39,961 nt of DNA, taken from NCBI GenBank assembly GCA_019415705.1, contig DXYS01000081.1, positions 1 through 39,961 on the forward strand, in the 5' to 3' direction. Position 1 is the stretch's first letter. Each line of letters starts with the position of its first letter. Position numbers and translations under genes: made by a program. This DNA is from Bacteroidales bacterium. Lineage in GTDB: Bacteria > Bacteroidota > Bacteroidia > Bacteroidales > Muribaculaceae. Shown here piece by piece: positions 7,315-14,394 of this stretch. Below the pieces are notes generated by a model. It was not told where the DNA came from and searched no databases. It saw only the letters and a list, made by a program, of their open reading frames with translations.

Positions 7315-8523
7315 TTAGCGGGCGTGGTGGCCGGAGGCGGGTTCGCCGGGGTACCACCAGCCGTAGCCCCGGTCGATGGCCGCCGAGCCGTCGGCGGGGT
7401 ATTCGTAGCGGACGTCGTGCTCAAATTGCGAGATTTTGTCCATCCACGGCGGTATCTCGCTGCTGATGCGGTTGCCGAAGCACCAGAATATGCCCAAGCG
7501 GGGGCTTTCGTCAAGGTCGAGTTTTTCGAGCTCGTTATTGAAACAGCTGATTACGCTGACAAACGGCGAGCCGCTCAGGTCGAGCTCTTTTATATGGTTT
7601 TCGTAACAGTATACATGTCTGAGCTTGTTGCGGTGTGGTATGACGAGTCTTGTCAGTTGGTTGAAAGCGCAATGTACCTCTTCAAGCACAACGCAGCGGC
7701 TCAGGTCTATATCTGTAAGGTTATTATATTCACATCGTAACTCTTCGAGTGTCGTGCACCATCCGACTGAGATGTCTGTCAGTGAGTTATATCCGACATA
7801 GAGACTGCGTAGCGACAGGCAGCCGTCGACATTGATTTTGGTAAGTGAATTGCTGACGAAAGATGCCTCCTCAAGCAGCGGACAGCCGCTGAGGTCGACT
7901 TCGGTCAGTTCGTTTTTTGAGGCACGTATGCTGACGAGGGCTTTGCAGCCCGAGAGGTCGAGTTTGCCTTTGAGGCCAAGTTCACCAAGGATTAGTTCGA
8001 GGCGGCCGTCTTTATATTTGACTGAGCTGGCCCATTGATTGAGGGGCAGGTCAGAGCACCAATTTTCACGAAACCGCCAGTGCGGGCCGTCGTTCTCATT
8101 GTAAAGACGTGTGAGATAGGCGCGCACTTCCGTCTCAGAGGGCAGCTCGACTCCGAGCCCCGGCTGGCTTACAGTCACTTGGGCCGACGCGCGTCCGGCA
8201 GTGATGACGAAGGTCACATCGCGGCTCTCGGCCGAGGTGTTGGCGTGCATTGTGTAGACGACGCGGCAGTTGTCGCCGGCATCGCCTTTCTCGACCTGCA
8301 ACTTGCCGTAGACGGCCCGACGGTCGTCGGCATAGCGTATGGTCCAGTCTTTGTTGGCACGGAATGAGATGACGGCGTCACCGCCCGAGGCATTGACCGT
8401 GAGGGTCTCGGCCACGGGGGTGACGGTGTCGGGCTCGGGTGGCGCCGGACTGTCCTCGGCCTTTGGCGAGCAGCTGACGGCAAGGAGCGTCAAAAGCGTA
8501 ATTATAAGACGACTGCCTGTCAT
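7315..8523 (-). CDS. BACON-domain lipoprotein with leucine-rich-like repeats
   Basis: A 402-residue exported lipoprotein. The signal peptide ends in LLAVSC, with the lipid cysteine at residue 18. A BACON-type domain follows (about 35-125; VNASGGDAVISF, NKDWTIRY, VTVSQPG). From about 160 to 380 there are leucine-rich-like repeats of about 21 residues with the pattern LxxLxCxxNxLTxIDLSxC, for example SLRSLYVGYNSLTDI. The tail is short and ends GHHAR. It is the last gene of a three-gene minus-strand operon, overlapping the preceding gene by four bases. BACON domains often occur in cell-surface carbohydrate- or mucin-binding proteins. The ligand is unknown. Confidence 0.8.
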   Translation of the reverse strand: MTGSRLIITLLTLLAVSCSPKAEDSPAPPEPDTVTPVAETLTVNASGGDAVISFRANKDWTIRYADDRRAVYGKLQVEKGDAGDNCRVVYTMHANTSAESRDVTFVITAGRASAQVTVSQPGLGVELPSETEVRAYLTRLYNENDGPHWRFRENWCSDLPLNQWASSVKYKDGRLELILGELGLKGKLDLSGCKALVSIRASKNELTEVDLSGCPLLEEASFVSNSLTKINVDGCLSLRSLYVGYNSLTDISVGWCTTLEELRCEYNNLTDIDLSRCVVLEEVHCAFNQLTRLVIPHRNKLRHVYCYENHIKELDLSGSPFVSVISCFNNELEKLDLDESPRLGIFWCFGNRISSEIPPWMDKISQFEHDVRYEYPADGSAAIDRGYGWWYPGEPASGHHAR

Positions 8524-9251
8524 TCAGCGGGATGGTTTGTGAGATATTCATCGACGAAGTCGACAAACAGCTGCGGATTTTCCATCACATCCGCGGCGTA
8601 TTTTTTATGAGTCTCTTTATCCTTTGAGGTAAAGCGTTGTTTGATAGCCTCAGACAGCCCGGGATTGGTCTTCTTGACTCTTGAGGCAAGATTGCTCGGG
8701 TCAAACCGGGGTTTCTGGCATCCGCCCTCCAGCGGATTGGTAAAGAATGAAACGACTTCGCCCGTGTCTTTGAACCGTATGTACCACATCTCTATGCGTT
8801 GGTCCATGTTCATGCCGGCAACTACACAATTGCCTATATACGGCATTTTGCAAAAGTCGATGTTGCGTCCGGCCGAGACTCGGCGTATCAGTTTATATTT
8901 ACCTTTCTTGAATGAAATTTTGGGCGCAGGCAGGTAGAAATCACCTGCCTCGAAGCTCTCGTGGGTGCTTGCCGTAATGAGTATCGAGTCGACATCAGAG
9001 GCTTCGCACTTTATAGTCTTGTCGGGATCATCGGGCGAGACGATATGGAAATTATGCCCCGGATTGATAAATGTCTGACGGTATGTCATCCAGTGTTTGG
9101 GCAGCTCGCCCTTGTAGACGCGTCCGTCTTTAAACCAGACCTTGGCCTCGATGCGTTTGTCATTGTCCTCTTTGTCTTTGGCCATGGCGGCGGGTGCGCA
9201 GAGGAGTATGCCGGCAATAAGCGGCAGAAGCGTTTGGATGTATTTTTTCAT
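8520..9251 (-). CDS. Secreted protein of unknown function, paralog of its upstream neighbour
   Basis: A 243-residue protein with a clear signal peptide (LLPLIAGILLCAPAAMA). The mature part has WFKDGRVYKGELPKHW and SDVDSILI blocks that match KDGTVETGRVTSYW and EDIDSINF in the next upstream protein in order and spacing, so the two are paralogs. Both also share an ISxxKGKYKLIRR/VWI-type central strand and a C-terminal helical part rich in K and P. No known domain is recognised. It is the middle gene of a tight operon (one-base overlap upstream, four-base overlap downstream) and probably periplasmic. Confidence 0.7.
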   Translation of the reverse strand: MKKYIQTLLPLIAGILLCAPAAMAKDKEDNDKRIEAKVWFKDGRVYKGELPKHWMTYRQTFINPGHNFHIVSPDDPDKTIKCEASDVDSILITASTHESFEAGDFYLPAPKISFKKGKYKLIRRVSAGRNIDFCKMPYIGNCVVAGMNMDQRIEMWYIRFKDTGEVVSFFTNPLEGGCQKPRFDPSNLASRVKKTNPGLSEAIKQRFTSKDKETHKKYAADVMENPQLFVDFVDEYLTNHPAE

Positions 9252-9955
9252 TATTGTGCAGATTGAGCTTTTGTGTTATAATAATCCTCGACTGCATCGA
9301 GCATGACGGCCCAGCGGTCGGGCACCTCTTTTTTGCGCTTCCTGTCGGCCTTGAACCATTGCTCGATGTGGTTGAATAGTTCGGGATTGTTTTTGCTCAT
9401 CCAGTGTTTCATGACGTTGAGATTGAAGCCGCCGTTCTCCTCATAATAAAACGGGTAGGCCACGCTGTCATTGTCTAATTTGAGACATGGCAGGGGGTAG
9501 GCGGTCCAGACGTCACGGAATCCTCGTTTGACATTGAGTCGTGTCGTCGGGGCAATGATACGGGCATGAGCCGAACGCTCGCCTTCGCCGGAAATCCACA
9601 CCGACGTGCCGTTCTTGTTGAAGAGTTTGGGCGCGGCGATGGTGTAGACACGCCAGACCTTGATATATCCTTTGATGCGTTTGGGGAAATTAATCGAGTC
9701 GATGTCTTCGTAGGTCAGTTTCAACTCCCGGCCGTCGTCGGTTTTCATCTTGAAGTCCGTATTTAGCGTTTTTCCGACGGTTTTGTTCCAGTATGACGTG
9801 ACGCGGCCGGTCTCGACCGTACCGTCTTTTAATGTGACAATCACGTCGTCAAATTCTTTTTCCTGTTCTTTGGTCATTTTAGGTTTCTCGGCTACGGCGA
9901 GTAACGTTATGAGCGCTGTCATGGCCGCAATCATGAAAATACGTTTAATCATCAT
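9251..9955 (-). CDS. Secreted protein of unknown function, first gene of the BACON/LRR operon
   Basis: A 234-residue protein with an N-terminal signal segment (MIAAMTALITLLAVA), followed by a charged stretch and a beta-rich part with VTLKDGTVETGRVTSYW and LTYEDIDSINF. The C-terminal part (VMKHWMSKNNPELFNH onward) resembles that of its downstream paralog, which also has NPGLSEAIKQRF. The family is not recognised. ATG 9955 (or 9952) lies about 30 bases from a TAACTTTG promoter element. The three genes are almost certainly co-transcribed. Confidence 0.7.
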   Translation of the reverse strand: MMIKRIFMIAAMTALITLLAVAEKPKMTKEQEKEFDDVIVTLKDGTVETGRVTSYWNKTVGKTLNTDFKMKTDDGRELKLTYEDIDSINFPKRIKGYIKVWRVYTIAAPKLFNKNGTSVWISGEGERSAHARIIAPTTRLNVKRGFRDVWTAYPLPCLKLDNDSVAYPFYYEENGGFNLNVMKHWMSKNNPELFNHIEQWFKADRKRKKEVPDRWAVMLDAVEDYYNTKAQSAQ

Positions 9956-9986
9956 AGGATTGATTGGTTTAGGTGTTCTATAGCGC

Positions 9987-9994
9987 CAAAGTTA
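9987..9994 (-). promoter_or_regulatory. Promoter -7 element of the three-gene secreted operon
   Basis: TAACTTTG on the minus strand matches TAnnTTTG. It lies 32 bases before the ATG at 9955 and after the terminator hairpin at 10011-10036. Confidence 0.5.
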
Positions 9995-10010
9995 AGCACA
10001 CTTTACAATA

Positions 10011-10036
10011 AAAACAGTGACATTTGTCACTGTTTT
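10011..10036 (-). terminator. Terminator of the Crp/Fnr-type gene
   Basis: AAAACAGTGACA (10011-10022) is the exact reverse complement of 10025-10036, giving 12 bp around a 2-base spacer. On the minus strand the hairpin is followed by TTTTTATTG. It separates the Crp-type gene from the secreted-protein operon. Confidence 0.65.
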
Positions 10037-10061
10037 CGGCTTGTATATGTTAAAACGGGGA

Positions 10062-10607
10062 TTATTCCCTGAAACGGTGTAGCTGCCGCAGGGAGATGTT
10101 GAGATATGACGCTATCTCGCTGAGCGGCACAAGGTCGAATATGCGCGGGAAACGCTCGATCAGCCTGCGGTAACGGTCGTAAGCCGAGAGACGATAGCGG
10201 TCTAATATAATATTGTATGCATCGTCAAAGAGCGACTGCACGAGTTTCAGATGTGTCGCCGGGTCAGACTCAAGGTGTTCGCGGATTAAATCGGTCGGGA
10301 CGACAAGCACGTCAGAATCTTTGAGGGCAATGATGTCAGTAGGCATACGCCGCCCGGATATACCGCTCGAATAGTTTGAGAGCACCGAGCCGTCGAAAAC
10401 GAAGCCGACGGTCTTAAGGTTGCCGTCGCTGTCGGTCAAAGTGTGTTTGAAGCCCCCCGATTTAATCCAGCCGCAGGATTTAAGAACATCGCCGGCATGC
10501 ACAAAATATTCGCCGCGCCTGTAGCGCCGCGAAGTGCCGAATTCCTCGCATATATTTCGCCAGAAAGAGAAGTCGACCGACTGTTCAAAATTATTCAGCC
10601 CTGCCAT
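10062..10607 (-). CDS. Crp/Fnr-type cyclic-nucleotide-binding regulator
   Basis: A 181-residue protein with a cyclic-nucleotide-binding beta barrel (about residues 10-120; RRGEYFVHAGD, GWIKSGGFKHT and the DIIALKDSDVLVVP strand), followed by a linker helix and a short C-terminal HTH with SEIASYLNISLRQLHRFRE at the very end. The HTH lacks the wing usual in longer family members, which is common in Bacteroidetes homologs. The effector is unknown. The gene is divergent from the second Fic gene across the iteron array. TATCTTCG (plus 10612-10619) close to the start is a weak candidate promoter element. Confidence 0.8.
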   Translation of the reverse strand: MAGLNNFEQSVDFSFWRNICEEFGTSRRYRRGEYFVHAGDVLKSCGWIKSGGFKHTLTDSDGNLKTVGFVFDGSVLSNYSSGISGRRMPTDIIALKDSDVLVVPTDLIREHLESDPATHLKLVQSLFDDAYNIILDRYRLSAYDRYRRLIERFPRIFDLVPLSEIASYLNISLRQLHRFRE

Positions 10608-10648
10608 GATGCGAAGATAGTAAAAATAATACTACCCCCCCCTTCGAA

Positions 10649-10747
10649 GTAGGGAAGAAATAACCTAGTGGTAGGGAATAAAAAGGCCTTGGTAGGGAAT
10701 AAATCGGGTCAAAGTAGGGAAGAAACGGCAATTTGGTAGGGAATAAA
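10649..10747 (+). repeat. Five 12-bp iterons (GTAGGGAAKAAA), period 21-22 bp
   Basis: Copies lie at 10649-10660, 10671-10682, 10692-10703, 10714-10725 and 10736-10747. Copies 1 and 4 read GTAGGGAAGAAA and the other three GTAGGGAATAAA. Spacers are 9-10 bases and unrelated. Starts are 22, 21, 22 and 22 bases apart, about two helical turns, so bound proteins would line up on one face. The last copy ends 3 bases before the TATATTTG promoter element of the Fic gene. Confidence 0.85.
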
Positions 10748-10750
10748 TTA

Positions 10751-10758
10751 TATATTTG
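10751..10758 (+). promoter_or_regulatory. Promoter -7 element of the second Fic gene
   Basis: TATATTTG matches TAnnTTTG and lies 17 bases before the ATG at 10775, directly after the iterons. TTTG at 10732-10735 could be the -33 element, in which case iteron 5 lies between the promoter elements. Confidence 0.55.
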
Positions 10759-10774
10759 CAAAAAAAATCAGACG

Positions 10775-11755
10775 ATGAAAAGCAGTTTGGACGAATTGAT
10801 AGAAAGATATCGCGCATTAGGCATAGACCAACAATTGGACTATGACAAATTTTATCTATACTCTATCATTACGCACTCGACGGCTATCGAAGGGTCGACA
10901 ATAACCGAACTTGAAAATCAGATTATGTTTGATAACGGCATTGCGCTTAAAGGCAAGAGTCTTATCGAACAGAATATGAATCTCGATTTGAAAGCGGCCT
11001 ATGAACGGACTTTGGAATTTGCCCGCGACCACGCTGATGTGACAGTCGAGAGATTGAAAGAACTGTCGGCCCTCACGATGAAAAACACCGGCACGGTTTA
11101 TCACACTATGCTTGGTGATTTTTCTTCGGCAGAGGGAGATTTAAGGCTACTGAATGTGACGGCCGGAATCGGAGGCAGGTCATATATGAGTTTCAATAAA
11201 GTGCCGTCACGTCTTGCTGATTTCTGCAAGGCTCTCAACGCACAGCGACGAGCGGTCGGAAAGATGACTATGCAGCAACTTTATGACATGAGCTTTGATG
11301 CGCATTTCAACCTTGTCACCATCCATCCGTGGGCTGACGGCAACGGCCGCATGGCGAGACTGCTGATGAACTGGCTGCAATTTGAATACGGGCTCATCCC
11401 GACGCGAATTTTCGCCGATGACAAAGAGGAGTATATCAAGGCATTAGTCGAAACAAGAGAGTCTGAGAATCTTGAGATTTTCCGTAAGCTTATGACCGAA
11501 ACCATGAAGCGTCATCTCGCTAATGATATCGAGGCATTTGAGAAATCAATCGGCGAGATGCCGGAAAGCATAGGCACAGACGAAAGAATAATTTCATTGC
11601 TAAAAGAGAATCCGCGTCACAGCGCACGAACACTTGCCGAGGCCGTCGGCATCTCGGCAAAAGGCATAGAAAAATGCCTGTCTAAACTAAAATCTCGGGG
11701 TATAATCAGACGTGTCGGCCCGAATAAAGGCGGTACATGGGAGATAATTGGCTAA
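10775..11755 (+). CDS. Fic-domain protein (class II) with C-terminal winged helix
   Basis: A 326-residue Fic enzyme, expected to modify targets by AMP transfer. The inhibitory motif STAIEG (residues 35-40; S/TxxxE-G/N) lies N-terminal to the Fic core, which defines class II, where the glutamate blocks ATP until relieved. The active loop is HPWADGNGRMARLL from residue 184, with all catalytic residues present and W in place of F. A winged helix (about 265-326, SARTLAEAVGISAKGIEK) ends in GGTWEIIG, so it may bind DNA. ATG 10775 is chosen over a TTG at 10733 that lies in the promoter and iterons. The array upstream suggests autoregulation or control by the divergent Crp-type protein. Confidence 0.87.
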   Translation: MKSSLDELIERYRALGIDQQLDYDKFYLYSIITHSTAIEGSTITELENQIMFDNGIALKGKSLIEQNMNLDLKAAYERTLEFARDHADVTVERLKELSALTMKNTGTVYHTMLGDFSSAEGDLRLLNVTAGIGGRSYMSFNKVPSRLADFCKALNAQRRAVGKMTMQQLYDMSFDAHFNLVTIHPWADGNGRMARLLMNWLQFEYGLIPTRIFADDKEEYIKALVETRESENLEIFRKLMTETMKRHLANDIEAFEKSIGEMPESIGTDERIISLLKENPRHSARTLAEAVGISAKGIEKCLSKLKSRGIIRRVGPNKGGTWEIIG

Positions 11756-11784
11756 GAGCTGATTCCTGTTATGTATTAAAAATA

Positions 11785-11818
11785 TATCGATGTATGCCTG
11801 AATTGACATACACCGATA
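11785..11818. terminator. Bidirectional hairpin between convergent genes
   Basis: TATCGATGTATG (11785-11796) pairs with CATACACCGATA (11807-11818), with one wobble, around a 10-base loop. It sits between the Fic stop and the convergent lipoprotein stop, with A/T-rich sequence on both sides. Confidence 0.5.
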
Positions 11819-11832
11819 TGTTCTTGTAGAAT

Positions 11833-12297
11833 TTATTTTGTGTAACGCTCCCAAGTCCAGAAATCATAATAGCCGAAAGAGTCGTGACCGTCCCATTCGT
11901 CCTCTGATGGATCGTAGTGTTCTGAAGGGATGGCATATCGTTTCCAAACGATTTTGTTTTGCGAAACAGATTCAGCTCTCATTTTTTCAATTTGAGGACT
12001 TCCGTAGTAATCCATAGTTATATTTATCCACCCGTCATTATATGACCAGTTTAAGGTAGACCCTACTTCATCGTTTTGGAAATCATTTGGACTTTCATAC
12101 CATGCGCCCGTCCCATTGGTGTTGATGGTGAAGATGTCGTTGTCTCCGTCTTGAGCCCATGTCCCGACCACGATTTTGATTAAATCGTTTCCATTGGGTT
12201 CGTCATCGTCATCACTGCATGCGGTAAATGATAAAGACATGATTGCACAAAGTGTGACAGTCAATAGTGACTGCAGATTGAAAAAATTGTTTTTCAT
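11833..12297 (-). CDS. Small lipoprotein, lipocalin-like beta-rich
   Basis: A 154-residue lipoprotein. The signal peptide ends in LSFTAC and is followed by SDDDDEPNGND, an acidic stretch typical of Bacteroidetes surface-export signals. The mature part, with IVVGTWAQDGDNDIFTINTNGTG and later LNWSYNDGWINITMDYYG, looks like the small lipocalin-like family that starts with a G-x-W block. I chose ATG 12297, where the signal peptide starts, over 12330. A structured RNA candidate lies 55-250 bases upstream on the same strand and could be its leader. No specific function can be named. Confidence 0.7.
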   Translation of the reverse strand: MKNNFFNLQSLLTVTLCAIMSLSFTACSDDDDEPNGNDLIKIVVGTWAQDGDNDIFTINTNGTGAWYESPNDFQNDEVGSTLNWSYNDGWINITMDYYGSPQIEKMRAESVSQNKIVWKRYAIPSEHYDPSEDEWDGHDSFGYYDFWTWERYTK

Positions 12298-12350
12298 TAT
12301 GAAAATAATTTTGTGTCTCTCAATCCCCAAGAAACTATTAATGATTGGAT

Positions 12351-12544
12351 AAAAAAGGTGTGGGATTGTACTTGTTTTATCCGGTGATAGGCTTCTCGCA
12401 ATTGCCTTAGAGATTGATAAAACAACAGCCCCACACCGATAAAGCTATATAGTACCCCGTCTCGGGGTAGATATAGACCTACCGATGCAGTGCTATTTGT
12501 ATATATCTTAATCTCTATGGGTAAACTTTGCGAGAATTTATCAC
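12351..12544 (-). ncRNA. Highly structured RNA candidate (6S-like or leader/attenuator)
   Basis: No gene is visible in 12331-12743. A rod-like fold is formed by GTGATA, TTCTCGCAA and TAGAGATT (12384-12415) pairing exactly with TATCAC, TTGCGAGAA and AATCTCTA (12510-12544). Two internal loops, a large central bubble and an apical stem (CTATAT/TACCCCG at 12445-12459 with 12463-12476) complete it. This is the outline of 6S RNA. A competing or pseudoknotted hairpin pairs GGTGTGGG and TTGTTTTATC (12357-12381) with GATAAAACAA and CCCACACC (12416-12437). On the minus strand it is followed by six T, like a terminator, which sets the strand. It could be ssrS or a cis-acting leader of the lipoprotein gene. 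Confidence 0.5.
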
Positions 12545-12664
12545 AGAAGATATTACAAATAACACCTTTTCAGATGTAAAGCCGACTCTTCAGCTCTATT
12601 TTATGACGCAAAAATAAAAATAATTAGTTAATTTGTGGCAAGGAATTGCAAAGAAAAAATGAAA

Positions 12665-12692
12665 AAGCCAACCTATTTCACTGGGCCGGCTT
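12665..12692 (-). terminator. Terminator after the SDR gene
   Basis: AAGCC (12665-12669) pairs with GGCTT (12688-12692), with possible extra pairs inside. On the minus strand the hairpin is followed by TTTC. It lies about 50 bases after the SDR stop. Confidence 0.4.
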
Positions 12693-12743
12693 AAATTCAA
12701 ATGGGGAGTTATATAAAATTAATTATTACTGTTGCGAGGGCTT

Positions 12744-13574
12744 CTACGGCCTCAGTGGACCGTAGAAGTAGGAGGAGGTGGCGCCGCCGTCGATGAGGAA
12801 GTCTGAGCCGGTGATGAAGGCGCCCTGAGGGCTCATGAGCAGAGCGGCCACATTGGCGACCTCGTCAGCTGTGCCGGGGCGTCCGGTCGGGCATTTGGCG
12901 AACATATTCTTATAGAAGTCACCGCGCGGGCCGTTGAACTCGTCGATGGCGAGCGGTGTCACGATGATGCCGGGCGAAATGGAGTTGATGCGCGCGCCGC
13001 GCTCGCCCCACTTGACAGACTCGGCCATGACGCGCTTGACGTTGCATCGCTTGGCTATCTGATATGCGTGGAGGGTGTCACGTATGTTTGATGGATTGAG
13101 CATCGGCAGGCTGAGCAGCTCATCTGATGGGGTGCAGGCGAGCTGATAATCCTCGTCGGGCGTCAGCGCCGGCATGCGGTGGCCAGACTGGCTTGAAATC
13201 GTCACGCCCGTGCCGCCGGGGACGATGACTTTGCCGACTTCTTCAAGCAGCACGGCTGTACCATAAAGGTCGACCTTGAGGATGGTCTCGATTGACGCCT
13301 GACTCGGCGAGACGCCGGCGGCATTGACGAGCATGGTGATGTCGCCGTGGTGACGGCCGAGCTCGATAAAACGTCGGATAGACTCGCGCGACGAGAGATC
13401 CATCTCGCAGGTCTCGCAGTCAAAACCGGCCTCGTTCATGATTCTGGCGATGGCGGCGGCATTGTCGGCCGATTTGTCGCCAATGATGATTTTCATGCCG
13501 TAGCCCATACGACGGGTTATGGCCATCCTTATCTGTCCGGCTCCACAGAGGAGCATTACACCGCGGGCGCTCAT
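12744..13574 (-). CDS. Short-chain dehydrogenase/reductase
   Basis: A 276-residue NAD(P)-dependent SDR. The coenzyme loop is CGAGQIRMAI (R where the last glycine of GxxxGxG is usual). VNAAGVS, the catalytic serine in TISSQSG and the YxxxK pair in AYQIAKR are present, followed by SPGIIVTPLA and the C-terminal ITGSDFLIDGG. An insertion of about 30 residues separates the serine from the tyrosine, giving an enlarged substrate lid. It overlaps the RibD-C gene by four bases in one operon divergent from an AraC-type regulator. The substrate is not inferable. Confidence 0.82.
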   Translation of the reverse strand: MSARGVMLLCGAGQIRMAITRRMGYGMKIIIGDKSADNAAAIARIMNEAGFDCETCEMDLSSRESIRRFIELGRHHGDITMLVNAAGVSPSQASIETILKVDLYGTAVLLEEVGKVIVPGGTGVTISSQSGHRMPALTPDEDYQLACTPSDELLSLPMLNPSNIRDTLHAYQIAKRCNVKRVMAESVKWGERGARINSISPGIIVTPLAIDEFNGPRGDFYKNMFAKCPTGRPGTADEVANVAALLMSPQGAFITGSDFLIDGGATSSYFYGPLRP

Positions 13575-14248
13575 TTCTTAATTTTATAACGTAGCCAGAG
13601 GGTGTCGCTGTCAAAGCGTTTGACGTCTTCCAGACGCAACAGGGTGGGGCGCTTGTCATGGTTGTCGATGCCGTCGAAGATTGAGGTCATGCCGCGGCGG
13701 CCGTCGATGCCCGGGCCAATCATGACACTGACCTCGTCGAGCAGTCCGGCGTTGAGAAATGAACCGTTGACCGTGCCCCCGCCAACGACAGCGAGGCGCT
13801 TGACGCCGAATTGGGCTGCAAGTATATCGACAGCTTTGTTAAGGTCGATGCATTTCTCGCCCACGGCAATCCATGATATATTGTTGGATGTCAGATAGTC
13901 GTGGTATGCATTTGGGCAGGCGGTGTCGGTGATGACCAGCAGGCGGTCGGCGGCGGCTCTGTCAGGCCAGCGCAGCGAGCCGTGAGTGTCTAAGGCGATG
14001 TCAAAACTGTTGCCTTCGGCAGCCTTGTGAAAGGCGGCTTTGCCTATGGGTGTGAGATCGTCGGCGACAAAACGTTCGGGGCGAGCATAATGTATCTGTT
14101 TTGTGACGCGGCCTTCGAGCGTCGAGTCACAGTCGAGCAGCTCGAGAGCGTCGTAATAAGAGTTTGACGGGTCAATCAGTTCGGTCATTGCGCAGTCGAT
14201 GCTTCCGTCGACTGACTCCATCATGTGGGAGATGATATGAGGTCTCAT
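13571..14248 (-). CDS. RibD C-terminal/dihydrofolate-reductase-like reductase
   Basis: A 225-residue protein of the RibD_C fold (MRPHIISHMMESVDGSID at the start, LLVITDTACPN, LAVVGGGTVNGSFLNAGLLDE and ISVMIGPGIDG-like end). The family reduces riboflavin precursors in RibD, but stand-alone copies next to other oxidoreductases are often NAD(P)H enzymes of unknown substrate. No deaminase domain is present, so it is not complete RibD. It is first in the operon with the SDR. TAATTTTG on the minus strand (plus 14277-14284) is a likely promoter element. Confidence 0.78.
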   Translation of the reverse strand: MRPHIISHMMESVDGSIDCAMTELIDPSNSYYDALELLDCDSTLEGRVTKQIHYARPERFVADDLTPIGKAAFHKAAEGNSFDIALDTHGSLRWPDRAAADRLLVITDTACPNAYHDYLTSNNISWIAVGEKCIDLNKAVDILAAQFGVKRLAVVGGGTVNGSFLNAGLLDEVSVMIGPGIDGRRGMTSIFDGIDNHDKRPTLLRLEDVKRFDSDTLWLRYKIKK

Positions 14249-14276
14249 GTCGTAAACGTTTAAATTTGCACTGATG

Positions 14277-14284
14277 CAAAATTA
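14277..14284 (-). promoter_or_regulatory. Promoter -7 element of the RibD-C/SDR operon
   Basis: TAATTTTG on the minus strand matches TAnnTTTG, 29 bases before the ATG at 14248. Confidence 0.45.
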
Positions 14285-14292
14285 ACAGAACC

Positions 14293-14318
14293 TAATCTGA
14301 CGGGGTGTAATCAGATTA
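14293..14318. promoter_or_regulatory. Inverted repeat in the divergent AraC/RibD-C region
   Basis: TAATCTGA (14293-14300) and TCAGATTA (14311-14318) form a perfect 8-bp inverted repeat with a 10-base spacer. It lies between two divergent promoters and is a candidate regulator site, most simply for the adjacent AraC-type protein. Confidence 0.4.
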
Positions 14319-14382
14319 CCGATAGTTGTACCACAATTCCCTTTTAATGTGTGGGAATATTGCCGATTATCCAAAGGTGAGT

Positions 14383-14390
14383 TAAATTTG
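14383..14390 (+). promoter_or_regulatory. Promoter -7 element of the AraC-type gene
   Basis: TAAATTTG matches TAnnTTTG and ends only 4 bases before the ATG at 14395. With a normal start point the transcript would be leaderless or nearly so. Confidence 0.45.
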
Positions 14391-14394
14391 CGAT

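Noticed and set aside
10649..10747. CRISPR array
   Set aside because: Repeats are 12 bp with spacers of 9-10 bases, far too short, and no cas genes are present; phased binding sites fit better.
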